Source: Psilocybe azurescens
Lineage: Eukaryota > Basidiomycota > Agaricomycetes > Agaricales > Agrocybaceae
NCBI GenBank assembly: GCA_023853785.1
Contig: JAJIRX010000236.1
Span: forward strand, 1 to 43,710
Reading direction: 5' to 3'
DNA: 43,710 bases
Numbering within the stretch: position 1 is the stretch's first letter; each line of letters opens with the position of its first letter. The notes under the pieces are model-generated. The model ran no database searches, was not told the origin of the DNA, and saw nothing but the letters and a program-made list of their open reading frames with translations. Both the position numbers and the translations under genes were made by a program. This document shows positions 12,587 to 22,694 of this stretch, one piece after another.

Positions 12587-12686
12587 TTGTCATTTTCTGT
12601 TATCTTTATGATTTCTGAGTCGTCTCGACGAGTAGCGCTGGGCTATCCATGTCCTGGATAAACTCCGTGTCCTAGATTCTGCTCTA

Positions 12687-13295
12687 GTGCCGCAAGATTC
12701 AAAATACAGCCTCCTGAATCGGGCAAACTGCCTAATTTATTCCTGGAAGGAATTCATGCGCCACCAAACGTCGATGAGTTGTTGGATGCTTCATGGGCGA
12801 CTCTGCCTTATCCATGCGATTGGATTGAAACTTGCTGGTCCGCTTTTTACTACTCCTTATTATTCAGCTATTGACATCAATATGCAATATACAGGAAGAT
12901 CGGAAGCACAGACCCTGTGGGAGTCCGCTCTCGAAAAACATAAGATTAGAGAAGACCGCGATGTGCTCTGGGCGTACTATGATTTTTCAGATCACGCGCC
13001 TATTAGTGATTATATCGACTGGAGACGTTCTGTTAATCTCAAGTGAGTGTGCATGATCTACAGTAGCTATTATAGTTAACATTTCTAGTGAACCGATCAC
13101 GACACATGCTTAATGTGTGATGTTGGAAGGGCGTATATTTATATGAAACTATGGGAAGAGGTGCCATCGGTGGTACAGATGGTCCAAGAAGGTGTCCAGA
13201 CGTGCGCAGCAATAAATAGATTCAATAATGTCGATATCATTAACAAGCTCGAGCAAACGCTAGATCTGGTTCGCTGTCTAGTGGAACGATGTTAA
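12687..13295 (+). pseudogene. Unrecognised coding remnant
   Basis: Three protein-like stretches lie end to end in two frames. One near 12700-12870 reads ...LPNLFLEGIHAPPNVDELLD..WATLPYPCDWIETCWSAF. A second, ending at 13043, reads ...SEAQTLWESALEKHKIREDR..VLWAYYDFSDHAPISDYIDW. A third (13113-13295), following a possible intron with a GTGAGT donor at 13044 and a TTTCTAG acceptor near 13089, reads ...GRAYIYMKLWEEVPSVVQMV.. and ends LVRCLVERC. The amphipathic helical pattern of the last part would fit a TPR-like hairpin. I do not recognise the family. It could be a separate small gene or a broken fragment; no convincing start codon joins the pieces. Confidence 0.35.
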
Positions 13296-13394
13296 AAATA
13301 ACATTTCGCTTTATGTTCGACACAAACGTTGGAACTTTCTGACAAAACTTGATCGCCTCAAAAGCCCTCACATAAAGAACATATAACAATGCCA

Positions 13395-13830
13395 CGAATA
13401 GCAGACTTCCATATGGTATGAACGAAAAAACGGTCTCAGGACATCGACTACCACGGGACTAGGCAGAAAGATTGTCCTCTTCGATCCCCTTCCACCTGAC
13501 ATGAGCTCTGAGTTCTCAAAGTATCATCATTCCTCTTGTGAGAGTTTGGTGCTAAAAGTACGCCTAGCTGTCCCAAAAATGACTCAGAAGCTTCTTTGCT
13601 CGTTCTACTATTGGTCTTTGGAAGCTATCTTCGCTTCCTGAGAAAAATTCAACTATTTGGCAAATAATTGCGACAGGACTGACACTTGATAGGCGCTTCT
13701 GATGGAGTTTTTGGTACACGTAGACCCTGTTAGCTTGAAAGCGTATTAAGCGCCTTTACCGGAGTTTATTTCACTGGCGGCCATTACTTTAGACCAGATC
13801 GGCTCTACCACGGAGACTGAGTCTCCATGC
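13395..13830 (+). repeat. Copy A of the DUF5648-linked repeat (upstream spacer, partial)
   Basis: This diverged copy aligns by eye with 16035-16510 and, inverted, with 28650-29070. Shared landmarks are AGCAGACT...ATAT, CAGTCCTCTTCG, TCTTGTGAGA, CGGCTCAGAAGCTTTTTCGC, and the run ending CACTAATTTAGA.CA. It ends just before the TATA box of the DUF5648 gene, so it is that gene's upstream region, shared with its paralogues. Orientation follows copy B. Confidence 0.75.
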
Positions 13831-13842
13831 ATTGCTGTAGAA

Positions 13843-13850
13843 TATATAAA
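13843..13850 (+). promoter_or_regulatory. TATA box of the DUF5648 gene
   Basis: TATATAAA lies 52 bp before the ATG at 13902, a normal spacing for a fungal TATA element with a short leader. Confidence 0.5.
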
Positions 13851-13901
13851 TTGTCATACTTCTCCCAAACAGCAGTATTCAAATTTGAACAAATTCTAAT
13901 C

Positions 13902-14609
13902 ATGACGAAGACCGGAATACTCTTTCTTCTTACTTGCTCTGCTCTGAGCTATGCCACCTCTGTTGTAGGCAATAATGTTGTACGAATGTTGCCCATCATC
14001 ATTTTAGAGCATGATCAACTGACTTTGAAGTGATTGTACTATCTTAGCATCGTGCCGACGACGCTTGCGCGGATCCGTCTCTTGCTGTGACCTTCGTTCA
14101 GGCGTACAGCACAACCTTAACATCTCACAACGTCAATTATCGCGCAGACTTCGTCCAAGCAGACACAATCGGTACGATTGACTGGCAGATCCAAGGGGAA
14201 ATATTCCGCGCTTGGAAGACGCCACAGCCTGGCACAGTCTCCATGTATCGCATGTCCATCGATACGCTTGCCTCAGATGTCATCCTGGCCGTATCTACCA
14301 CCGCCAATCCGCCGGTAGTCCCTGGGTTCCCGACGAACTTTGGGGTTGTTGCGTATGTGTATCCGACGCAGGTCTGTGGGAGTGTGCCGCTTTATCAGCT
14401 GGGATTTTCGGCAAAGACTGATCACTGGTATACGACGGACGTGAGCGAGAGAGATGCGCTTGTTGGGTTTGGGTGGACGAACCAGGGAGTTATCGCCTAT
14501 GTGTTGCCGTTATGTGGTAAGCTTGGTTCTTAATTAAGCATTGTCATATTTTTGTGACTAAATAGTCCCAATAGATTGCTGCCAAGGTGGTGGATCTATG
14601 GTATATTAA
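13902..14609 (+). CDS. Small secreted DUF5648-domain protein, about 188 aa
   Basis: Three exons are inferred: 13902-13964, 14048-14516 and 14575-14609. Exon 1 is almost exactly a signal peptide (MTKTGILFLLTCSALSYATS), so the protein should be secreted. Exon 2 begins with HRADDACADP and contains the DUF5648 pattern: a first degenerate module (VQAYSTTLTSHNV), and a well-formed last module of the form CGSVPLYQL..SAKTDHWYTTDVSERD...GFGWTNQGVIAYV. The PLYxL..TDHxYTT..xERD..G core is typical of DUF5648, which occurs in secreted fungal and bacterial proteins, often in tandem, with no established activity. The first donor (GTAGGC) is weak, but the same exon-intron layout recurs in the inverted pseudogene at 28040-28523. 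If the last intron is not removed, the protein ends six residues later at LGS. Confidence 0.75.
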
Positions 14610-15069
14610 GTGAGATCGTCAATGGGTACAGACGTGATCAAGCTGGGGGCGGACTTGTTTGAGCTCGTGGAGATAAATACATTTCGAGAACCGTTTGTTA
14701 GATGATACTAGGCTCCTTGTGTATTGTGCGTTTTTGGGACTAAAGAGGTCTGGTTGATGAAGCACTCAAATATTTCGAATGTATAGGATGGCAAGATGTT
14801 GTTACTATATTTTTGTCCGTGTCCGTTGGCGGCCAACCTTTCCTCCCCCTCCAAGGGCCTGTGATACATTGCGCGATAACCCTCATTCATCAGCGTTCTG
14901 TATCATACTCAGTCTCTCTGGGTTATCAATATCTTGTTTAAAAGAATGCCCCAGTTGAAGATGTTGTGATTTATCCAGGGAGATCAAGATCAAGGTAGTC
15001 AGGATTCTGAGTTGTGATATAATTCCAGGAAAACTTATCCGTCCGTGTATCCAAGAGAGCGTACGTCAT
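14610..15069. other. Spacer between the DUF5648 gene and a DUF5648 relic
   Basis: Probable 3' UTR of the DUF5648 gene and decayed sequence before the second copy. No independent feature was seen. Confidence 0.4.
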
Positions 15070-15180
15070 GCACTTACCTATATATACTACCGAGTAGAAA
15101 CTGATTGGTACTATCTAGACGTCTTTTCTCAGCAGCTGAGTAATGACGTTGAATGTGAGTTTAGTAAGACTCCTCCAGTG
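15070..15180 (+). pseudogene. Relic of a second DUF5648 module
   Basis: In the plus frame from 15070 the sequence reads ALTYIYYRVETDWYYLDVFS, followed by QQLSNDVE. This corresponds position for position with the last module of the gene next door (PLYQLGFSAKTDHWYTTDVSERD). The rest of the gene is not recoverable and no signal peptide is visible. It suggests that DUF5648 genes once formed a tandem pair here. The match is short, so chance resemblance remains possible. Confidence 0.4.
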
Positions 15181-15194
15181 GAAGCCTCCCCTAA

Positions 15195-16545
15195 ATAATC
15201 AAGTTTGTTAGCTTCGCCTAAAACCTACTTAGTAGAACGGTGTGCTGATGGTCGAGCACAGATCGGATGGACACCCGCTGCCTTCGTTCCATGCCATGCC
15301 ACGCCGCTCCATGCCACGCCGCAATTATCTGTCGTGCTTCGCGCGCGTGGGCTGCACGTATCCCACACACATCAGTTATGCTTTCGAGCTACTCGGATGG
15401 TAGCTCATCTGTATTAGCGATAACTATAAAATATGACTGTCATCATTGACATGATACCTGGGCTCCTTGCTGAAACTGTGTTTAAACCATGCATCCATGT
15501 AGAGTGGCGCAGGTATGTATGGCCCGGTTATATGTCTTCCTCTATTCTGCAGGTTTTGCTCATTCCGATGCTCCGGAGTGGACACCCCAAATTCTAGATA
15601 TTTATAGTATGCAAGAAATTTTTGGCTGGCGACTAGATATTGGCCGACATCACTACTTGGCTCAATATTCGTAATCATACAGTGAAGCAGGATATTCTTC
15701 CCCATGTCTTTATGAGAAGTGTATACATTTACGGCTTGTATATTGTAGAGGGTGAACGGTATAAGAGGCCGGTAGAGCCGAAATTCAAATCATCATTTCA
15801 GGGCATTTGGAATGTCTGGATATCACAGGTGATACTATTTTCTCTAATATGTGAAGGATTTCATTGGCTCCTTTGACATCTTTATGCTTATAATCCCGCA
15901 GACGCCCAGGACACATTGCTCGTCCGTCACACATGACGCTCGGCATGGCGGGGCCGCATCATTTGGGTCGACGAGAGTTAGGCAGGCGCTTAAATATCGT
16001 AAGGTCGAATAGTTCACACTTCAGATGTACCACAGCGTCCCGAAAAGCAGACTAATATATAATGTAAGCCAAAGAAAATCGCCAGCACCTAGCACAGGCA
16101 TTTTCAAACGGATAAGATGACTATCGGAGTTGTAGGGAGAAAGACAGTCCTCTTCGGTCTTCTTCCACCCATTAACCTCTGAATCTACATACTATTGTCA
16201 TTCGTCTTGTGAGAACTCGGCTCCAAGGGTATTCTTAATACACCTAAAAACGGCTCAGAAGCTTTTTCGCTCATGCTACGACTAATAGTCGCGAGAACCC
16301 GTATACACTGCTTGAGTAAACCTTAACGGTTGTGCACTTTGCGAGCTTTAATTCGGAAAGGATCGACACTTGCCTGGCACTTCTAATCACTTTTTGATAA
16401 ATGTAGGCCTTATTAGCTTGACAGCGTATGCATTCACTGCCCTTCCCGCAGTCGCAGGTTATTTTACCGGCAGGCACTAATTTAGATCAAGTTATGGCTC
16501 TACCAATGGTCAAATTCCAAGAAAGAATTTCTCATTATTATCAAT
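15195..16545 (+). repeat. Copy B of the DUF5648-linked repeat, about 1.35 kb
   Basis: The whole block reappears as the reverse complement at 28590-29870. Landmarks read on this strand: CCTTCGTTCCATGCCA, TCCCACACACATCAG, ACTCGGATGGTAGCTCATCT, CTCCTTGCTGAAACTGT, GAGTGGCGCAGGTATGTATG, TTTGCTCATTCCGATGCTCC, GCCAGCACCTAGCACAGGCA, and at the right end CAAGAAAGAATTTCTCATTA. Many small gaps and substitutions separate the copies, so the duplication is old. It contains no convincing gene. It carries no clear terminal repeats or target duplication, so it is probably a duplicated intergenic spacer rather than a classified transposon. Confidence 0.85.
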
Positions 16546-18229
16546 CAAAAAATGTACAAACAAATGGGCTCCTTGAAACTCTGTAAGATAAAGCCTGAAC
16601 ATTTTCTACGCGCACGCCATGTCATTAGTAGTAGTAATAGATTTTCGTCTCTTAGACTCCGGCCCACATGAGTCAAAGTCAAGTAAGTGTTCAAGCTACA
16701 CATTCAGAATTTTCACGACGCCTTTGAAAATCTACACAAACACAGTTTACTGTTTTAATAGCGACAGTCTATGTCATTACTAATACTGTGTTATCGTCTC
16801 CCGTCTCGACTCTTCCATTACGCGACATATATCTTGCTAATTCGCTTATGTTTACTTGACAGAAAACCTGACTTTCCCATCGCCATGCTCCCACTCTGAG
16901 GATAGGTCTGGGTGGAATTGACATACTTATGCCATTACTTATTCGGCCAACATTTGCATTCGCACGGGCGCTTGTTACTTAACCAGGCCAACCTCAAGGA
17001 CACATCACCTCAGACTCCAGTCACTGATGAAGCTAGGAGACACTTTATCGACTGGAGATGCAGCAAGCTTAGAGGAGAGGAAAAGAGGGCATGCAAGGCG
17101 ATATGATTGAGATTGAGATAGAGCTTAGGATTCGAGTAGAGTAGAGGTGAAATTGACAGTGGTCAGCCGTTGACTTTGGACGTCGACTTTGTGAGGCTAT
17201 TCGAGTTGCCTGTTGCTATTGGTAAGTACAGTAAGTATCAGCGCCAATGGGAGATATATGCACATTCACATAAGCCTACCACGTCCACGCATCAAACACT
17301 CATCCGCTTCGAATTTAAATATATCGCGTATATAATCCGAGCCGTCGACATACTCATATCATTAAATATTCGATCAAGCTTTCTCCATCCTTCACGCCTT
17401 CGCGCAAGCAGGGACAACTCGAAGAACACGGCGTCGCAGACACGGCTCGCTGCCAGGCGGCAGATATTCCACACTGTAAGTAGTCGAGGTCGCCTCTAGC
17501 AGTCTCTAGCTCTCGAGGGCCGAGGCGGTGATTCCATTCAGAACTTGATGAACAGATCATGAAGATGAATCGCTGAACCTAGAGGGAGCACGGAGATTTA
17601 AGTTTACGCTCGGTGAATTTGGATTGGATGGATGGAGAGGATACTTGGAGAACCGAGCCAATGCATGCAGCTCATACGTCCAAGTTAACCTGCCTTTCCT
17701 CCCTCCCTCTCTCATGCTCATTCTCATTCTCAACTAAAAGTGCCAGTATGATCATCCTAAAATCATGAGCTTACCCAACGCAGGATCCCTCATCCAATAA
17801 TATAATATCCTACACACTCTGATAATCATGATCATCGTTCATAAAGTATTTCACTTGGATTAATATCTTAGTACACCTACCATTGGCAATACATCATTGA
17901 GGAAAGCCTCACTCGAACTCGCAAGTCCGCCGGGCACATTTCCATCCTCTTCATCTATTCCTATCCTATTCCTAATGAAAACCAATACCCAACGGCAACA
18001 ACAACTGCAACGGCAAATGACAAACGCCCTCACACCGCACACCGAACACTCAAACAACACTCCACCTTACTCATCACACCCATCACGCCATCCATCCATC
18101 CATCCATCCATTCTTATCCGCACTAGATGGTAGATTTCAGTTCACTTTCATTTGCATCGTATGGTATGGTATAGTATCAAAAACAAAAACAAAAACAAGA
18201 AACCGAAAAACCATCACCACAAATCACAT
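16546..18229. other. 1.7 kb without a supportable gene
   Basis: No coding signal was recognised. A (TCCA)n microsatellite lies at about 18090-18112. The right end leads into the duplicated 3' flank of the G-alpha gene. Open frames around 17170-17560 on both strands overlap and resemble no known protein. Confidence 0.4.
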
Positions 18230-20430
18230 CACATCACAGGCACAGGCACATCGGTCATTCATGATCATCGTCACCATCATCTATCAAAGAAGAAACCAAT
18301 AACATCCAAAAAAGGGTCAATACTAATACTGATACTAATAGTAATAGTAACAGTGTCAAAGCTCAACATTTCATTCGGATATATTCAACATCATCCGGAG
18401 ATTGAAAGATTGGGCGTCGTTTCGTCAATTACGGAAAAAAAGGGGGAAAGAAAACGTTTCGGTGAAGGGGGCGGCGAACGACTGGTGTGTGATGCAATGT
18501 GTGTGTATGTTGAGAGGGAAGGGCGAAGGGTACGCAAAAAGAAAAGAAAAGAAAAAGTGCGCAAGAAACAAAAAGGAAACTAAGAACGTATATGTATTCA
18601 AAAAAAAAAGTAAAAAAGCAAAAAGAAGTAGTGGTACTAAGTAAATAAGAGGTGTAATAACTCGCTAATAAACAAGCAAAACAAATAGTAATCGCCTTCC
18701 CATTCCATTCCGTTCCAGTCCATTACCGCGTCTTCCTTCGCCTTTGAGAAGATAAGGAAAAGGAAAGGGAATACAGATTACAGAAGCCCACTCTCTCTCA
18801 AGTGTAGTTGAGGGGAGGATATCCTGGATGGCGCTTAATACGACTAGAGGGGTTATGAAAGGAGAGGTTGGTTGGTTGGTCAGCACCGTGAAATGATCAA
18901 CGAATGAACAAAAAGAAAGAAAGACAAGGGACAGAAAGAAAGAAATAACGAAAAGCCGGTCACCCGGCGGTGGCGACGACAGTGTCAAAGACACCCTCCA
19001 TCAAACGGGCGCACTGGGCAAACCCAAGCTTAACGGCAAAGCAGCCATGATCACCGCAGTGCCATCGTGCATGCGCCCAGACTCGACATCGCCAACATGC
19101 ACAACCACGACATAGGGCCTACGCCCACGCCCACACCCACGCAGTCCCGACCCCCGCAACCAAATTAAAAATAAGAGATAAAAACCCCAAAATACTCACA
19201 CTTAATGTATCGGTATAGTGCGCATGTATCTGCTTCGTCGCCGCGCTCTGGTTCTGACCCACGAAGCGGTGTAGGAGGTCGTCGCACGCGGCGTCGCAGT
19301 TGTTGCCGCCTTGGTAGTCCAGGAAGTACTCCTCGAGCGGCGAGCGCGGCAACTTCTCGGCGAAGAGGTCGATTTTGGTGAGGACGAGGATCTAAGGCGC
19401 GAACAAGAACCCCTCGAAAAATAATCACAACCAAACGCTCACATCGCAGGCACAGGCACAGGCACATCATCAGCATCATCAGCATCATAGTCATCAAAGA
19501 AACCAACAACACCAAAAAAGGGTTAATGCTAATACTGATACTAATAGTAATAGTAAAAGTATCAAAGCTCAACATTCATTCATTCATTCGGATATAATCA
19601 ACATTCAACATCATCTCGAGATTGAAAGGATTGTGGGGGTCGTTTCGTCAATTACGGTAAAAAAAAGAGGGGAAAATAAACGTGTCAGAGAAAGGGGGCG
19701 GCGAACGACTGGTGCGATGTGTATGTGCGATGTGTGTTGAGAGGGAAGGGAAGAGTGAAGGAAGGGTGCGCAAAAGACAGAGAAAAAGAAAAAGAAAAAA
19801 AAAGTACGCAAGAAACATAAAGAAACTAAGAACGTATATAAACAAAAAAAAAAACAAGAAAAAGTAAAAAGTAGTACTAAGTAGATAAGAGGTATAACTA
19901 ACTCGCTTAACTCGTTAACAAACAGACAACAAAACAAAAAATAATAATCGCGTTTCCATTCCGTTCCGTTCCAGTCCATTTCCGCGTCTTTAAGAGAAAA
20001 GGAAAGGGAAAGCGGATTACAGAAGCCCACACTCTCTCAAGTGTAGCTGCAAGAGGATGTCCTGGATGGCGCTCAATACGACTAGAGAGAGAAGAAGTTG
20101 GTCAGCGTCGTGAAATCATCAACGAATGAATAAAAGAAAAAAAGACAAGGCACAGAAGGAACAAAAACGAAAGAAAGAACGAAAGAACAAAAAGTTCGGA
20201 CACTCACACTTAATCTGCTGCGTATCCGTCGCACACGTATAATGCGCATAGATCTGCTTCGTCGCCGCGCTCTGGTTCAGGCTCACAAAGCGGTGCAGGA
20301 GGTAGTCGCACGCGGCGTCGTAGTTGTTGCCGCCCTGGTAGTCCGGGAAGTACTCCTCGAGCGGCGAGCGCGGCAGTTTCTCAGCGAAGAGATCGATTTT
20401 GTTGAGGAAGAGGATCTAAGAAGCGAGGGG
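18230..20430. repeat. Tandem duplication of the G-alpha 3' end (two units)
   Basis: Unit 1 (about 18230-19440) and unit 2 (about 19450-20430) are alike along their length. Shared phrases in the same order include ACTAATACTGATACTAATAG, TCGTTTCGTCAATTACGG, GGGGGCGGCGAACGACTGGT, GTTGAGAGGGAAGGG, TACAGAAGCCCAC, and the two last coding exons of the G-alpha gene. Unit 2 is the working 3' end; unit 1 is the decayed copy downstream of it. Unit 1 has about 200 extra bases around 18960-19190, in what would be its last intron. The 3' flank is purine-rich on this strand (AAAGAAAGAAAG). Confidence 0.9.
18778..19391 (-). pseudogene. Dead copy of the last two G-alpha exons
   Basis: Exon 6' (19391 down to 19200) retains the acceptor and the reading [25 protein letters not shown], and exon 7' (18843 down to 18778) begins VLSAIQDIL. 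Three defects rule out function. The guanine-binding NKID is TKID. The region of the TCAT motif has lost about 16 nt, so the sequence goes from HYT to DTL and shifts frame. In exon 7' an indel replaces the C-terminal RECGLL by an unrelated reading (EREWAS). No upstream exons accompany it. It arose by tandem duplication of the 3' end of the adjacent gene. Use as an alternative terminal exon set is unlikely because of the lost motifs. Confidence 0.85.
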
Positions 20431-22694
20431 TTAGAGTTAGAGGGGGAGGGGGAAAGGGAGAGGAGGAGGAAGGGGGACGTACGATGGAGGTTTTGACGAA
20501 CCACCGCGAGTTGCATATCGAGTCGAAGAGCGTCAGCGCCTCTTGCATACGATTCTGTCATGGTGGTCAGTAGATGATAACATGGCACAAAAAAGTACAT
20601 ACCACACTCTCATCCTCATACAGCATCTGATCATACTCGCTCAAACTGACCAAAAACACCAGCGCCGTCACATTCTCAAAACAATGTATCCACTTCTTCC
20701 TCTCACTCCGCTGGCCGCCCACATCAAACAGCTTATACGTCAATTCCCCAACCTTGAACGTCGTCTCCGTGATGCCCGTCGTCTTCACGCGGCTGCGCAG
20801 GATGTCCTGGTCGCTCGGCAGGTACTGCGGCGCGGCCATGCGGTCGATCGCGTTGAAGTAGTACACGGCCGAGTCGTTCAGCTGGAACTCGCGCGAGCGG
20901 CGCACGGCCTCCTGCACGGAGGGGTCCCGCCAGAGCGCGCGCACGGCGTCCGCGACGTCGCGCGGGAGCACCTCGGCCTCGATCTGCGTGGGCAGGGAGA
21001 GGATGATCGCGCGGCGGGCGTCGTTCTGCGGCGCGAGGGCGAGGTCGAGCTGGGGCATCGCTTCGAGGATGGCGCTGCAGGAGTGGGTGGGTGTGCATGT
21101 GAGTGATAGGAGGGATGAGGGGGAGTGAAGGGGGGGTGGGCTTACCGCATAGACTGGATGGTGTTCGAGAAGATGATCTCCTTGTACGAGTCCCGCTCAT
21201 TGTCGTTGTAGCCCCCGTGGTGGATCAGCTTCATCTGCTTCAGCACCGTTGACTAAAAAGGATATTGGTCAGCATAGGCGAAGGGCGGTTAATGGACGAA
21301 AAAGGGAATGTGAGAAGAGAACACGCGCCGATGACAAGTGAAACAGCGCCGCAACCCGCCCTCGCCCGGAGTAGGCTCAGTGCAGGCGCCACATAGAATA
21401 GGGACTCAATGCATGCAAACAAGAATAACTCGAAACACCACATCAACCGGCGTCCATGGACAATAGGCGACTAGGAAATCGGGTACTCCCGCTCAAGATA
21501 CCCCGATTAAGCAAAAAAGCAAAACAACCAAAAAGAACAGCAACTCCAAGCTGGCGAAACCGAAGTGGAAGGAAGGGAAAAGGAGGATAGAAGGGGAAGG
21601 AAGAGTCTGGAACACAAGGCGCCGCCAACGCCGACGCCGCCTTTGCGCGCACCGAGCACGGCAGAGAGACAGGGGTGCCCATGATCTATAACCCAACATC
21701 GGTTTCCAACTCTGCCAAGGCCGCTGAGCGCAAAGCGAACAAGCCTTCCAGGATCCGAAGAAAGGCGCAAGCCATGGAGACGGGATCACTTTTGCCCACA
21801 TGCACATGCCCACTAACATCAGCCTAGTATCTCGGATCCGAAGAAAAAGAAAACCCCGAGGCGACATTATGTCACGGCGAAGAGAGCAAATAGGAGTGGA
21901 ATGCAGGGAATGCAGGGAACACGGCGGTGACGGCAACGCTTGGTACACCGGTGGCCGCCCTGAGCATGAGCCCCTGAGGGCAACAGCGCAGCGGGGAAGG
22001 GAAAAACCAAGAGCGGTGGTGTAAGAAAAAGTTTGAGATTGGAATGAAAGATGCTTTATTGCAAGAAAGAAAGATGAATGGATGTGAAGGTGACGACGAC
22101 GACACCATAACGCCACTGACAATGCCAACGCAACCCCGCCACGTCGCCGTCAAGACAGAGGTGACAATACCATCAACACCACACAAAAAAGGAAAGCAAA
22201 AACCATACAACCCAAAAGCGGAGAACGAGAAGAAAAGCCAGGCCCTCACCGATAAGGGCCACGGCGATGCAAGTCGAACCATCATGAAGCCCCTCAAAAG
22301 AGCTCAAAAGAAAAAAAGAAAACAAAAAGGAAGGAAAAGAAAGGCAAAAGAAGAAAAGAAAAGAAAAGAAACGAACCTTGCCCGACTCTCCAGCGCCCAA
22401 GAGCAGCATCTTGATCTCGTTCTTCGCCATCAGCCGGTCGCGCTTGAGCTGGTTCTCGATCTCGTCGTTGCCTGTGTTCCATGCATCACAACATCAGTTT
22501 CATTCTGGTATCACATAGCATCGTAATAATAGCAGCAGCAGCAGTAATGATGAAGGTGGCGCGCATCAAGCGACCGGGGTAGGTGGGCGGGGAGAGAGAG
22601 AGAACAGGAAGGAAGGAGGGAGAAAGAAGAGAAGGAGGGACAACTCACGAGCCTTCGCCTCATCGTCGACGCCAGTAGATTGTACGCAGCCCAT
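20017..22694 (-). CDS. Heterotrimeric G-protein alpha subunit, Gi-like, 354 aa
   Basis: Seven exons (22694-22649, 22471-22377, 21252-21146, 21074-20603, 20554-20483, 20415-20208, 20081-20017) join to exactly 1065 nt. All GTPase motifs are present: P-loop GAGESGKS (41-48), switch I RVKTTGI with the catalytic Arg178, switch II DVGGQR (200-205, catalytic Gln204), NKID (269-272) and TCAT (324-327). The N-terminus MGCVQS offers Gly2 for myristoylation and Cys3 for palmitoylation. The C-terminus RECGLL has the Cys at -4 typical of Gi-type, receptor-coupling subunits. It acts at the plasma membrane, coupling pheromone or nutrient receptors to downstream signalling; mushrooms have several paralogues and I cannot say which this is. 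Length is normal (~353). Intron 2 (22376-21253) is 1.1 kb, long for a fungus, and splits the P-loop after Lys47. No frame break is seen. Confidence 0.95.

Noticed and set aside
15195..16545. Solo LTR of a retrotransposon
   Set aside because: No TG...CA ends, target duplication, primer-binding site or polypurine tract could be matched at both copies.
18778..19391. Alternative terminal exons for G-alpha
   Set aside because: Loss of NKID and TCAT and the frame-shifted C-terminus would give a protein unable to bind GTP normally, so a pseudogene is the simpler reading.
20543..21106. 187-codon plus-strand frame
   Set aside because: It is the antisense shadow of G-alpha exon 4, whose minus-strand reading has every GTPase motif; the plus frame is Arg/Val-rich without family features.
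21493..22128. 211-codon minus-strand frame inside G-alpha intron 2
   Set aside because: It lies wholly within an intron bounded by functional splice sites, and has skewed Cys/Arg/Ser composition and no recognisable domain.
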